A stretch of DNA of 64,000 nucleotides from Linyphia triangularis (GCA_963978545.1 OZ021723.1:93292002-93356001); one strand, 5' to 3'. Numbered from the stretch's first letter, positions 1 to 12,743 are shown. Numbers and translations are program-made. Notes: generated from the letters alone by a model not told the origin.

Positions 1-1280
1 TAGTAATTATTTTAAAATCTCATTTAAGTTATTTGTATAAAATTCTTATTCGATTTCATTAATTGAATTTCATCGTTTAAATAATTGAATATTTAGATCA
101 TAAATATATTAATTAAATTTAAGTTACTAACATAAGATGTAATTTCAATCACGAATTTCTTTTTTGGTATAAAAAAAAAAAATTTGCCAAAACCTTCAAG
201 AAGGCATTGTCTAAAACGAAACTTTTTTATTTAAATAATAACACACATGGAATTTTAAGTAAGTTTATCTTTGTAGGGTATGGTACAAGCACATCTATAT
301 GTATTAAAATACTTTAAATGTTGTTTCAATTACAGAAAAAAAAATGTTTTTTTGCTAAACACAAACGAGGCTTCCCTGCTACGCCAAAGGAAAAAGATAC
401 TGAAGGCATAATGGGTCCTATGTCTACTTTTACTTGGAAGCGGATTTAGACGTTAGTTTAAAGTGGAGGGGTTTCTTTAATGACCATTGTTGTCTATTAT
501 AACGGCGATTAGGTGACAAAATAGAATGGGGGTAGGCAATACTAATTTTTCTTATCATATAATTCATATAACTATTCACCTCTAAAATAAAACTACATAA
601 AAGAAAAATTATATTTTTACGACACTTATTTATGATAATTAAGTACAAAATACATAACAAATTGAGCTTAAATATCCGAACAAAATACCGGTTTCCAAAT
701 ATTTTTTTAAAAAATCATTATTTTGTTTAAGCATTTATTTATTGAGAAAAACTTGCTTTAATGTTTGAAAAATAAAGGGTTAAATTGAGGGATCTTACCG
801 AGATCTTTTACCGAAAAATTAGTACTCTTTTGACATGTATAATTGTTATTTTTCATCTATTCTCTAACTCTCTCAGTTTTAATTCAATGTCATTATTACT
901 TTGTACGCTTGCGCTGGAACAAATCGCAACACTTCTTTCGAGATTTAAAGTTCGACTTCTGTCGCAGTCCTGCTTTTGCCCAACATACAAAGTTGACCAT
1001 TCCTTATGGGATTTCTGTAAATTAATACCCTTGGAGGTGGAGGAGATCATCCCCCTCTCCCCCCCCCCCCTTCCCGAGCTTTCTATGTTCTTTAGTTTTA
1101 AGGTCTCCGAGCCGAAAAAATGGGTTGTTTATCTCGTAAGCTGTTTCAAAAAATTGCGTCCCATCGCGTAGAGTCTTTAAAATATTCTGTCGAGGCGAAT
1201 GAGTATCTTGTTCAGAATTATCTGTTTTTCAGTTTTCTATAGAATTTCAGAAATACTAAAGTGGCACTTTGTTCATAGGT

Positions 1281-1328
<48 letters not shown>

Positions 1329-1567
1329 ATTATCTGGGTATTTTACTTTTGAAAACATAATTTTAAAAAAAATAAAATAAAAAAAAATAATTTGCATTCG
1401 TGCAGAAAAAAATCTTTAGTGATACCTTCTCATATGTAAAATAAATTTTACGGTTTTAAGGAGGTGAATCGTACACCCCTTAAATCCACCCATGAGCATA
1501 CGTAACTTCTTCGGTTATCGTTATTTGCAGCTTTTTAAAAATTTCTTTCTTATATTAGTTTTATATT

Positions 1568-1601
<34 letters not shown>

Positions 1602-2085
1602 ACAGAAATTCTACAGCAAAGCAATACTATCAAGTGAGACCAAAGTAAAAAAAAAAAGTGAGGCTCCCTCCCTTGGCCCCCTACACCAGCCGCCACTGCC
1701 CAAAACCAAATAAAATAAAGAAAAATAATCGTTTGTCCCTATTTAGTAACAACAGTGCATGCGATACTTTCACATATTTTACAATGAAATCATATTTTCG
1801 AAATACAAATAACAAAGCATGTGCTTAAAATCAAAGCTGAGAGATTCTGAAATCTCCGTTTCATTTTTGTGGTAAGTTTTAAAAGTAAATTTATAATTTA
1901 TTTGGCCATACTTTAATAAGTAAGAAGGGGGGGGGGAGGGGAAAAAAATTGACAGACTATTTAACGTAACCGCTACAATGTCAACTTATTTTTGAAAACG
2001 AATATTGCAGAGTTCCAAAGCAGTGATTCCTTCCCACGATCCATCGAATTTGGCAAGATTTTAAGGTATGTAATTGGGAGTAAAT
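1..2085. other. AT-rich noncoding stretch with simple repeats
   Basis: No convincing exon is seen. The stretch holds a 40-base T run (1283-1322), a (TA)n run near 1571-1599 and several A runs. At about 1660-1699 a GC-rich patch ends in CAGCCGCCACTG, which on the minus strand reads CAGTGGCGGCTGGTG and resembles a hAT transposon terminus. Its partner end is not visible, so it is probably a fragment. An open frame at 785-1171 has no recognisable domain and is not called. Confidence 0.6.
1283..1322. repeat. poly-T homopolymer run
   Basis: An uninterrupted run of about 40 T residues. It could be a retroposon tail on the minus strand or a plain simple repeat. No target-site duplication is obvious. 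Confidence 0.9.
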
Positions 2086-2165
2086 TTTTACTTTCAATTA
2101 CCCATATGTATACAAAAGGTAATGAAATTATAGTATTCTTTCACACAAAAAAAAAAAAAAAATCG

Positions 2166-2197
<32 letters not shown>

Positions 2198-2581
2198 CCA
2201 TTTCTCCACAGTCTGGAGCATCCTGATCTAAAAAAAATGATCTAGAAAAAATGTCTGTCTGTGTGTGTCTGTGGACAGCATTACTCACGAACAAATTGAC
2301 CTACGATGTTCAAATTTGGTGTGAAGGTTGGTGATGGCACAAGGACCTACCATTAAGGTTTTCATGAAAATCGCGCAAGCGCATAGAGTAGTTGTCATTG
2401 AAAAAACCATGTTTACAGGAACTGCTAAAAATCGGCTCTAACGGTTTTGTTCCAAATCGCTGTGGTAATGCCTCTTAAAGTGTTCTAAACATCCCCACCA
2501 CCGAAATTCCTGTAAAAATGCTTTAATGGAGTAAAAAGTTGAAAAACGAATGCTTTTGACACAGAGTTCTCTTTCCTTGAG
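2086..2581 (+). repeat. Rep-A copy A1, left part, interrupted by the hAT insertion
   Basis: Starts with TTTACTTTCAATTACCC and continues with the blocks shared by all Rep-A copies: a homopolymer run, a GTCTGTCTGTGTGTG motif, a block reading CGAACAAATTGACC, a GCGCAAGCGCAT-like block and a GAACTGCTAAAAATCGGCTC block. It stops at TCCTTGAG, where a large insertion begins. The same eight bases and the remainder of the Rep-A sequence reappear at 14268. The family is recognised only by copies within this window. Confidence 0.75.
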
Positions 2582-3344
2582 CAGGGCCGCCGACAGGACT
2601 TTCAGGCCCCTATGCAACTGCACCTCGGGCCCCTCGCCCCCCCCCCCCACTTATCTCCCCCATTTACATATACTGCTGTCCATACTAAAAAGGTGATATT
2701 TCCACAGCAGTTATTAATTTGGAAATAAGGGGGAAGGGGTTATAAATAGAGATGCGTTTATAACAAGGGCCATTAGACCACGACGCCGGAGCCGCATGAG
2801 GCTCTTCTTATGGATATTTGTGGATCTTAAAGTTCTAACTAATTCAACCTAAGAATAATCTAAATAAATGGTGATACATTCTTTTTTGGGGGTAAACTCA
2901 TTATAAACTTACTGCTTAATCTCAAACCTTGAGAAATAAAGAAAAGGCGAAGAAACACAGAAATGAGTGGGGTAGACTGGTAACATTAATCTCAAATACC
3001 AACTTAAAGTCAGTGCTCCCTGGTATATACTCAATCGAAATAAGGAACAACAAGAATGCGCAATTGGAGTGATCCCCACAATGCATAACAGTTACATTTG
3101 CATCGAGCTCTTGTTGACGTTCGCTGTTCTCCGGTATCCAACTGAGGTAGACAGCATCTTTTGTTGTTAACTTTTCACGATTATGCGTCGTGTTAAAAAA
3201 GGTCCTTTGCTTTTGATGTACTAAATTAGGAAAACATGGCCTCGACTTCGTCGAAAAGGAAGAGAAAAATCGTGAATTTAAGAAAGAATGAACTGAAATA
3301 TATACGTTAATTCCAAGCAAAATTGGACTACTGACTTGTTTCAT

Positions 3345-3690
3345 CTGCCATAATTTATAAATCCTTTATATTAACTTCGATTTTGTGTGTGTGTGTTGGC
3401 CGGGCAAATCTGAAAAGGCATAATAACCCACTTGCCGTAATCCTATGTGGCTGAAACTTGACAGGTAGATTCATTGTCGATGAAAATGCATTCTATTGAA
3501 ACTTTGGGGCTCTCACTGACACAAAAAGATCGTTTTCACTCACACTTCTATAATCGCTTTGGAATACAAATAAATCCCATTTAATCAATCATGGTTGAAA
3601 CTCTTTCCTGGTACCGAAATTGTTTTAATCAAAATAAATAAAATATAATTGGACGTGAATGCATAAATTCATTATGGACTGTGGTTCAGT
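3345..3690 (+). repeat. Rep-B interspersed repeat, copy 1
   Basis: Shares blocks with 6580-6990: a TTAACTTCGATTTTGTGTGTG-like start, then GGGCAAAT, GGCTGAAACTT, TAGATTC and a CACTGACACAAAAAGATC block. A third copy is inverted at about 5073-5320. No ORF or terminal structure could be defined. Confidence 0.55.
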
Positions 3691-3930
3691 AAATTTAACG
3701 TTGCGGTGGGTAGCAACGCTGTAAGTGAAACTGTTTTAACTGATCATTGCCAGAGGCCGTCAAAGGGACTTTTTAACTATAAGAGAAGATAATATTGGCA
3801 CCCCTCACCCTTCCCCTTAATAAACTGCTACCGCCTTCCATTTTAAGGGGTCCTCTATTTTTAAAGATGGTAATTTATATTTTATAAAATTCAAGTATAA
3901 ATATGGAAACTAATTTTAAAATATCAAAAT

Positions 3931-4038
3931 TTTGGGACGAATGCATGGAGCGGGGTAATCGCCAACTTTCCTCGCCAAACCAGTTTGCTTGGCGACAAAA
4001 ATTTGTCGCCAAAACCCGCTCCATGCATTCGTCCCAAA
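3931..4038. mobile_element. 108-bp foldback MITE
   Basis: Two perfect 24-bp inverted arms (3931-3954 and 4015-4038) begin TTTGGGACGAATGCATGG and enclose about 60 bp. The loop itself contains a second TTGGCGACAAAAATTTGTCGCCAA hairpin-like motif split over 3990-4012. It is too short to code, so it looks like a minimal non-autonomous inverted-repeat element. Its superfamily cannot be assigned. Confidence 0.75.
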
Positions 4039-4199
4039 TAAAACCTATTTTGCTTCATTTCCAGTTTATGTCAAGTCAAAATCTCGATGGGGATTCAACA
4101 GAAATGATGGTAGCCACAAATTTATTTTTAAATATATAAAAATGAACTTTATCACTTACCACAATTATCACCAATACTGCCAAAATACCGTAAAGTAGA

Positions 4200-4985
4200 C
4201 TAGGAATTAATTTAAATGAAAAAAAAAAAAATATCGCAGAACCACGAAACGTATTAAGTATAGTACCAACGCAACAATAGTTAAAATTGTGAACTGTAAC
4301 CATATAACTTCTATCTGGGTCTCTGGGTGTCCCGTACTTGTCAGTCTGGGTGTCCGATCCGAGCGAAGAAGTTCTGGGATGAGACGATCATTAATCAGGT
4401 AGTTGGGGAGGAGCCTTCGATACGCTCCATTTAACCTCATTAGAACTCTGGTCATGTAGAGACGCGTTTTGTATACATCCCCTCTTCCTCCGATCGCTCC
4501 AGAAATGTGTTCCAATACCAAAGAAAAGGCGCGGGGCGATTCTCTGCTTGACGCACAGAACAAAGGAACAATGATAGCAATGTTAAAAGTTTAAAGTTAG
4601 TCTTTGCTTTCTGAAATTATTCGTTCAGGACTCGGACAAAGTTTTAGATTATATATTCTTCTACTTCATATCTAATCAGCGAATGGAGATTTTTGTTGTA
4701 TTGTCTTATAGTGCTATAAGAGTTTTTGTCTCAATTTGGTTCTTGTAAGTTGGTTGGTTGTTTTCAGATTATCTGGCGCCGTCAGCAACACGAGGGCTAT
4801 AATGCGCCGAAACATTTGTCATTAGACAAGCCAACATACATTTACAGACACCCATGCCTAACACGGGACTCGAACCCGCAACCTCGCGGTCTAGAAGCTA
4901 GCACGCTAACCACTACACCGTTTGGTCGGCTTGGTTCTTGTAAGAATAGCGGCATAATAAGTGGCAAATTGAAGAAGACGTAAGT
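4200..4985 (-). repeat. Block duplicated in inverted orientation at 10905-11530
   Basis: Read on the minus strand, this block matches the plus strand at 10905-11530. The shared parts are the sequence around TTATAGCACTATAAGACAAT and a translated stretch, TRVLMRLNGAYRRLLPNY at about 4470-4400, which appears as TRVLMRLNGAYRKILPNY in the other copy. This copy carries a SINE at 4750-4930; the other does not. No known domain is recognised in the shared peptide, which may be a remnant of a transposon ORF. Confidence 0.65.
4750..4930 (-). mobile_element. tRNA-derived SINE, copy 1
   Basis: On the minus strand the element begins with a tRNA-like head. It has an A-box-like GTAGTGGTTAGCGTGC and a B box GGTTCGAGTCC, then a unique body, and ends in repeated CCAACCAAC. 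It is flanked by a perfect 14-bp duplication, TTGGTTCTTGTAAG (4736-4749 and 4931-4944). The empty site survives near 10960 in the inverted duplicate block. RNA polymerase III transcription and LINE-dependent retroposition are expected for such elements. Confidence 0.9.
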
Positions 4986-5072
4986 TTTCAAAATGATTGT
5001 AATGGTACCAGTTGTAAATTAATGAAAACCCATATATTATATATATTTTGATTAAAACATTTTGGCACCAGG

Positions 5073-5320
5073 AAATAGTTTCAACAAATGATCGGTTAAA
5101 ATGGGATTTTATTAGTATTCCGAAGCGATTATAGAAGCATGTGTAATTGTAAAAGCGATCTTTTAGTGAGAATAACAGTCCCAAAATTTGTTAGTGACAA
5201 ATGTCATCGGCATCAAATCCTATTTGCCAAGTTTCAGATCGATTGGATTATTTCAAGTGAGTTAAATTGGCCTCCGCAGAACAGTTCTATAAGCAAAATA
5301 TGCGGCAAACTACTTTTCAA
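5073..5320 (-). repeat. Rep-B repeat, copy 2 (inverted)
   Basis: Read on the minus strand, it carries the same ordered blocks as 3345-3690, including the AAAAGATCG block and the CGCTTTGGAATAC block. It is diverged and noncoding. Confidence 0.45.
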
Positions 5321-5333
5321 AATTTAATCCTTA

Positions 5334-6010
5334 ACTAGGGGTATGGAACATCGCACAATTTTTCAAATTCACCAAATAATACTGATCATTGCATTAAAAT
5401 ATGATACGGGATGTTATTTACCATTTTCATATTTTCACTTATTTAAAGACCCACCTAATTGGCGAAGATATTCGATAGACATTACATTCTCCTTTCTTGT
5501 GCGGGAAACAGATACAAATCAATCGTTGGTGGGTGATGCTCAAGGGCAGAAAACTCTGTGTTAAAGTAATTCGTGATTATTTTTATCTTTTCCCCCTTTT
5601 AAAAAAACTTTTTACGCTTTTATCGCATTTGTACGGGAATTTAGGTGGTGGGGAAGTTTAGAACACGTAAGAGACATTAGCAGAGAGATTTTAATCAAAA
5701 TAGTTAGGGCTGTTTTTTAGAAATTATTGAAGAACGAGATTTTTTCATGATTTTTCATTATTTCAATCTTATGAGCATGAGCGATTTTGACGAAAACCTA
5801 AATGGCAGGACCCATGGCCACCGCCATCCCATGTACCAAATTTGAAGAGTGTAGGTCAATTTGTTCGGGAGTTATTCTGACCACGTGCACACAGACAGGC
5901 ATTTCTTTTTCTATACCACTTTTTTTTTAAATCTGGGTGATCCAAAAAAAAAAAAAAAAAAAAAATTAATCGAATACTGTACTTTCATTACTCTATGTAA
6001 AGATATGATA
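5334..6010 (-). repeat. Rep-A copy A2
   Basis: Starts on the plus strand with CTAGGGGTATGGAACATCGC and runs through the Rep-A blocks in reverse order. It ends near CTTTCATTACTCTATGTAAA after a long A run. It is diverged from the other copies. The ORFs within it are broken and low-complexity. Confidence 0.7.
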
Positions 6011-6579
6011 CGCAGATTTGCCCGCCATCGACATACACAGCCAACCATTCACACACAAATTCGAAGTTATTATAAGGGATTTAAAAACGGATCTATTTTA
6101 ACTTAATGTCAAAGCCAGAAACATATTTTGCCGTATTTCGAATAATTTCACGAGATTGAGTAGTTCTGATCGTTTCAAACTTAAATTCTATGAATACAGT
6201 TTAGATATAAGGTGAGTTAATAATAGCCAGGTAAGTTCAGATGGCTGCTTTCAAATGATGCTGATGGTGTTGGATTCCGATTCTTTTGGAAGTGAGCATA
6301 ATTTATCAACACATCATTTAAATGTCTTTGATAAATCAATCTTAAAAGTAATTTACTAGATAATTTCAAATATTACAAAAGTGTTATTTCTAATACGGAA
6401 AAATCTTTTTAAAAAACGGTTAATTCTTTTAAAGGGGTGCAGTTACTTTTGAATTTTGAGTTTAACATACAACGCACCTTTTAAACAATTACATCCATAC
6501 ATTTCTAAACATGTATTTGTTAAAATTGCATTCCAAACCTCTCATCACACGTACATTCCTTTAGTTTGAAGTTTTAATT

Positions 6580-6990
6580 TATTAAATTTCTTGTATTAAC
6601 TTCCGACTTTGTGTGTATATTTATGTGTTTTGTTTGTCGATGGCAGGCAAATATTCGGAGGCCTAATTATGTGAGACTCTTTGACATCATCAAATCGGGC
6701 TGAAACTTAGCAGATAGATTCGATGTCGGGGACAATGCATTCTGTCCCATTTTGAAGGCTGTCACTGTCACTAAAAGATCATTTTTATGGAATGCTAATA
6801 AACCAACTTGCCGTCATCCAATCGCATTGAAATAGCATTAAACCAATCATTGAAGAAATTCTTTCCTGTTGACAAAATAATTTTAGTATATATAATAAAA
6901 TTGTTTTGATCAGAAGAAATAAAAGATACTTTTATCTGAGAGTGCATAAATTCACATTCATTTTGAATGAATAAATTTTGAAAAGTAGTT
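6580..6990 (+). repeat. Rep-B repeat, copy 3
   Basis: Carries the same order of blocks as 3345-3690, with GGGCTGAAACTTAGCAG, GATAGATTCGATGTC and CTGTCACTAAAAGATC. Noncoding. Confidence 0.55.
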
Positions 6991-7967
6991 TGCCACATAT
7001 TTTGCTGATAGAGATGGTGTTAGCATCTAAATTTAAATTTTTTAAACAAGCACACGCTGGCAGCAGAAACGGTGCTATGTTAATGAATATAAAAATTGAC
7101 TTATGTATACAAAGGATTTATATTAAAAACTTTGTTTTTATGGGTTATATTATTTTTACTGTCAAAAACGATTTTTTGTGAAGTGTTAGTTGCAAAATCG
7201 CTTTTTACTTAAAGAGCGCAAAATGCTTTTTTTCCTAGAAAATTTTATTTTTTAATAATATCTTTTGCGGAATAGGAAGGTTTATGTTCTTTAACTGGTA
7301 ATTTCCACATCTCCCTTCTTGCTTATACCAGCAAAGAAATTGTTTTTTGATGGATATGCATTTACAAGATGATTCACCCTAATGGCACTAATTGTAGCTG
7401 GTTGTCTATAAATTCATATTTGATCTAGTTAAAACAACAATTGCCTTTGAATATAATTTCAGAGTTTTGAAGAATGATTTCAGCTAGCCTTCGTCAAGTC
7501 TAACAAGCAAATCTATCACAACGTTCTTACGCAGCTCGGTAAACCTTCTACTCGAGGTGATGTGTCAAAATTGGAAATGGACTGTTCCACAGGTTTTCTC
7601 GGGAGACAATTTTATAAATGATCCAAAGTGGACAACTTACAATAGTATTTACCTTTCATAATTCAATGTCAAGTGCAAGTCATTACTCCAGTCAACACAC
7701 CTAAAAATCTAAAATCCTTTTGTTGTGGAAATTCACGCTTCAAATAACCGCTGGTGAGAAAACGGAATCGTTAATCTTAAAATAAATATCCATACCCCCT
7801 GGTCCCGAATGGTGTTAAAGGGTAAACACCATATAGGACAATGGAATTTTCTTTGGTTTACTTTTTCTTTTGAATCCGATAGGGAGAAGAAAGGGTTAAA
7901 GAGAGAGCAAGCTGTTTGCGTAAATTAAAGAACTTTAGGCTGAAAATGTTACTGGATTTGATATTAC
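6991..7967. other. Noncoding, nothing recognised
   Basis: AT-rich sequence inside the 11.7-kb interval. The short open frame at 6978-7181 has no recognisable feature. No repeat family was matched here. Confidence 0.5.
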
Positions 7968-8363
7968 CAGGGCTCACACTCAAATCACAGAATGAAAATC
8001 ACTGGCTTTTCAATGACTTTTATGGATCTAAATAATGTTTTTAATGACCTTTGAAAATTTGTTTTCGTGCATCATGTCGATATATAAATTTTTAATAGAA
8101 TATATTATACCAGAAAATTTACAAGTTGGCGCATGCGTAATAAAATATGTCACAGAATTCTGATAACAGTGCGGACAAGTGGTGGTCACGCGGGGATAGC
8201 AAGTCTGAGTAGTACTATTATAAAATTTGCGGTTGGCACAACAGACGCAAAAATAAAGGACTTATAAGGACTTTTAAGCACCTCTAAGCATTTTCAAGGC
8301 CTTGAAAACAAGTTCAAAAATATTAAGCTCTTTTAATAACTTTCAATGACCGTGGAAACTCTG
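7968..8363. mobile_element. MITE with CAGGG termini and a 5-bp duplication
   Basis: Starts CAGGGCTCACAC and ends GTGGAAACTCTG. It is flanked by a perfect ATTAC duplication (7963-7967 and 8364-8368). The interior has phrases of the type AAGGACTTTTAAGCACC and TTTTCAAGGCCTTGAAAAC. It is the same family as 45663-45978, whose termini are less diverged. It has no coding capacity. Confidence 0.75.
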
Positions 8364-8983
8364 ATTACGTTAAAATGGAAGATTATATTAGAAAAAGATT
8401 TTAACTTTCGTAGTCAGCAGTTAAGAGATTCAAAAGAATAATTCCTGCGATTATTAACATCCTAATCAATTATGGATTCAAAATTAAACCTTATCAATTA
8501 TGGATTACTAAAAATGAAAATCAAATATTGAATTGTGTAGCTGAACTTATGGAAAATATAAACTTTCTTTATTTTTATTTTTCACCCTTCTTATATATTA
8601 TATTTATAAGATCAAATTGCTTTTTCCAGAGAAAAGCAAAATAAATTTATTGATTTTGATAAATATTTTGGTAATCGTTGCGGAAAAAAAACCTCCCTTT
8701 TAGAGGGCCTCATGAGTCGATTTCTTTTAATATTATTTTAGAGTATTCTTTACCATATAATGCTTATGTAAGTGTTTACTGATAGAATTAAAGCGTTAAC
8801 AAAATTAAAATCGGAAAAAATACAAATTCAAAGTTGTGTCGGCTAAGAATATTTAATCTCTTTTAAGGCATCTATGTAGAATCCAATAATAAATTTAGAC
8901 GTTATCAAGCGCAAAAACTACACTAGGACATTGATGCGCCAAAACAACGTGAATCGTACACAGTCTGGAAATGGTGTGTCTTT

Positions 8984-9237
8984 CAGGGGTTTCCACTTTT
9001 TTTTACTCTGAAAAGTTCTGCTTGTTCTACGTTTTTTTTTTTTTTTTAAATTAGACTTTATAGGCCTTTATCAAACTAAACTTACCTGTAGCCCATAAAA
9101 AAAAAAAAAATCTAACTCCACCATTGTTCTGTGCACACATTAGTACACCATTATATTTTTATTCAACTATTTTTGCAGTTGAAAACAAAGCTATGAATGT
9201 TTTCCTCTTTTTGACATTTTGACTGTTTTCACCCCTG
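8984..9237. mobile_element. 254-bp MITE, CAGGGG termini
   Basis: The left end is CAGGGGTTTCCAC and the right end is TTTTCACCCCTG. The flanks share GTCTTT (8978-8983 and 9238-9243). The interior is T- and A-rich and noncoding. It is probably hAT-like, but a 6-bp duplication is not diagnostic. Confidence 0.6.
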
Positions 9238-9243
9238 GTCTTT

Positions 9244-10904
9244 GAAGAGGAAAATGTCGCGCATTTACGCATCAAGAAGGAGAAAATCGAAAAACTCTCT
9301 GACAATCAACGCACTACTATCTGTCTACTAATTAATTTTTGTAAGACAATTTTGGTAAAAATCATTTGAGAGAAAGCATACACTTTTTATAAAATGATAC
9401 TTGTTCTGAACAGATATTGTAAGAAATTCTTTCAATTGTCTGTCAAATAAATCGAATTTTAAAACTCAACAAAACTGCACATTATGAAACATTAAAATAC
9501 AGTTGTCTTAAAAACACGAAGCGTCATCGTCCGTATCCGTAGTTGGGTTGTCCATCAATAAACACAATATTTGAAGTTTAAAAATACTGTTTAATATGTA
9601 CATTGTACATACTTAAAGGAAGAGCCTTTTTTTTTACAAAGACAACTTATCAGTTAAGAATTTAACTTATTAAATTGTGCTATTAAAGAAAAGTGACCTT
9701 CTATTGTTGGTGAAATTAAACTTCCTTTACCGTCTTAATTATCATTTAAAACAAATTAATCGAAAATATATAACTTCAATTTTTAAAGCAAATTATTAAT
9801 TGTTTAAAATATAAATTTCTGTTCGAGTTTGAAATCCCTCGTTGAGATCTTACGATGAATCAAAGTAGGTACGTAATGATATGTAGTATAACTAAGTATT
9901 GTGTCTTTTAATTGACTAATTATAACTATATATTAGGATGGTCTATGTAAGGCGTCAAAAACGAAATTTCATCTGATTTTAACTCTCACCCCTTCATTCC
10001 TTTCGTTTTGGTCTATCTTGACAGTGTGCCAAATTTTATTTCAATAATATATTAACCCGTGTCGCAAATAGCCTGAAGTTGTTAAAAGATTACTAAAATT
10101 GAAATTGTTTGAAAAAAAAAAAAATATTAAATTTCTTCGGCTTCAATTTCATACCCCCGAATATTTTTTCTTTTGACCTATTTTTGTAGAGAACCAAGTT
10201 TTATTATGATAAATTAGTATTAACCCTGCTAAATTGATATTGAAGTTTGTAAAAATAAAAACAGAATTGACAAAAATGAACGAACATATTCTAAAAGTTT
10301 TATTTCCTAAATTTAAAAAAGTTGCAAAATATTGATACAATTTAACTAACAAAATCTAACATTTAAACAACAAAAATGTCAGATTTTTAGCGGTATTTTT
10401 TTTTTTTTTTTAGTAATGCCTCATATTTTACAATATGTGTAGTACTGCTTGCAGTGATCGTCCACACGTTGATCGTTGCTGCACACATTAATCACTTTTC
10501 ATTTACAAAAATGACCACAATAATATTTTTTATAGTCAAAGGTAAAAAATGGGGGTAAGAATACAAAATTTGTAAGTTGGAAAATAAGGAACACCCTGCG
10601 CTGTACAGTAAAATGCAGTTATGTGATGCGAACTTCCATTTTCCTTACGGCACAGCTTAATCTCTTTAAATTTTCAAAAAATTGCTTACAATAATATTTT
10701 TATTGCCAAAGGGAAAAGAATTGGAGGGTGAGGAAAAAGGAAATCTGAAAGTTAAAAAAATAAGGACCACATATATGCCGTAGTCCCTTATTACAAATTT
10801 TTCTGTTACACTTTCTAGGCCATTTTGTTGCGATTTAATTGCAAAATCTGAAATATGATACGAATAGCTATTTGATATGCATACAACTGATACCATTACA
10901 ATCA
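9244..10904. other. Noncoding, nothing recognised
   Basis: AT-rich sequence. Short open frames at 10149-10352 and 10666-10905 are hydrophobic, low-complexity and without splice support. The blocks AAAGGTAAAAAATGGGGGTAAGAAT and its neighbour near 10700 look like a loose local duplication of about 170 bp. Confidence 0.5.
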
Positions 10905-11530
10905 CTTTGAAAACTTACGTCTTCAATTTTCCACTTATTTTGACGTTATCCTTACAAGAACCAAATTGAGACACAAACTCTTATAGCACTATAAGACAAT
11001 AAAAAAAAAAAACCTCCATTCGCTAATTAGATATAAAGTCACAGAAATTTACGGATTGAGATAGAGCATGTAAAATATGTTATGTTTCAATTCTTCGTCT
11101 TTCTGAAAAAGGTAAAGAAGTCCAACAAAGAGGCAAATGAGTTGAACTGCCGACCGCTGAACTTTTTTAATTGAAAGGTCCTTGTAAAGAAACTTATTTT
11201 TAAAATCTAAAACTTTGTCCGAACCCTGAACAAATAAGTACAGAAAGCTAAGACGAACTTTTAAGATTGCTACTCTTTGTCCTATGTTATGTGCGGTCAA
11301 GCAGAGAATCGAGTAGCTCCTTTCTTTTTGTATTGAAAAGTAAGCACAGTCCTGGAGCGATCGCAGAAAAGGGACCGTACACAAAGTGCATTTCAACGTG
11401 ACCAGGGTTCTAATGAGGTTAAATGGAGCGTATCGAAAAATCCTCCCCAACTACATGATTAACGATCGTCTCAACCCAGAACTTCTTCCCTCGGATACAG
11501 AACCGTCAGTCTGTGTCTGTTCGCCTGTTG
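10905..11530 (+). repeat. Inverted duplicate of 4200-4985, without the SINE
   Basis: Matches the minus strand of 4200-4985. At about 10955-10970 the sequence CTTACAAGAACCAA is continuous; in the other copy the same bases form the SINE target duplication. The peptide LMRLNGAYRKILPNY at about 11410 matches the other copy. This copy therefore preserves the pre-insertion state, or lost the SINE precisely, which is much less likely. Confidence 0.65.
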
Positions 11531-12743
11531 ATATATCCTATTGGACCACCCCATCCCATCCTGCAAACCCCCAAGTAATGGTTTGGAGAATGGCCTTTCA
11601 TGGAAAGCGTCATTAGCAAAACCCCTGCTTTTAAAATTCCAACTGGAGACGCAGTTTATGGCCACCCCCGGGGTCCTGTCTATTGTAGAATTTGGAACAG
11701 AGTCATCGATAACATCGAGCATAGCTTTGTAAATTCTCCCCCGTCTACCCTGAGGCAAACGTTCTGGGAGGTAAAATGGTATTAGCGACATCTAGAGCAA
11801 ATAACCCTATTCTCTCACGCGATCTTAAGATCATGTCTATACTATTTTTTCTCAAATGCCTTACTATTCTCTTGTGAAACTTGGAAAGGCAATATTACAC
11901 TTTATATATTGCGTTTTCTATTATGAGCAAAATCTAAAATGTTCTACAACAATGGTTAATGTAACTTTTTTGAAAGAAGCAATTACTTAAGAAAAAATTA
12001 GGAAAATGTTATTTTAAAATGTATTACTTTAAACTTTGATGTGCAACAAATGAACTTGTATTAGTTGAAAAATCAATAATATAACTAAAATTGGAAAACA
12101 TTTTTAAATATTCCGGACGTTTTAATCGTGAATTAAAAAAACAGTTGTGAAAAACATGATTATTGTATAACAAGTCTTTATTTTACCGACTCTGAATAGA
12201 TAAGAATTAAGTAATGGCACTAAGTTAAAAAAAAAGTATGCTTAATACCACAGAATTTTGTTGAACAATTTTCACAAGTCGTAAGTCTTTATAAAATTAT
12301 AAATACATTGAAATGTCCATATTTTTTTTAATTAATGTATTATATTAAATTATATTTAAAAAAAAAAAGTTTGATAAAATCGAATACATTTTGAATTTTA
12401 TTGAAATAATCTTCCTCCCAAATGCTTGAAATCAAGGAAAAGAAAAGTTAAGAAATTTTTTTTATATTTTAATATTAATAGGAATTCGTAAAAGTAATTA
12501 ATAGAGACGGCAAAATAAAAAAAATTAGAGTGAGGGGGAAAATGCGAATTATTAAAAAAAAAAATGCGATTTTTTTAAACTAAAAATCACCCCTTAATAT
12601 ATTCTAAGAAATATTTTCCTTTAAATACAATTGTACAAATGTAAAGAGACAGAATCTTAAAATCTTGAGCTGAACGTTTTGGCAAATAATAATAATAATA
12701 AATAAATAATATTTGTACTCATGAGGGACCGTGGCGTCCAAGC
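11531..12743. other. Noncoding or unrecognised, short open frames
   Basis: From 11540 to about 11790 two overlapping plus-strand frames are open, along with one minus-strand frame (11471-11791), but none shows a known motif. The composition here is less AT-rich than the surroundings, so it may be part of the transposon-derived block duplicated from 4.2 kb. From 11800 to 12743 the sequence is AT-rich with A and T runs and nothing recognised. Confidence 0.45.

Noticed and set aside
785..1171. 128-codon plus-strand open frame
   Set aside because: Hydrophobic and low-complexity, runs into a C-rich transposon-like patch, overlapped by open frames on both strands, and has no domain or splice signals.
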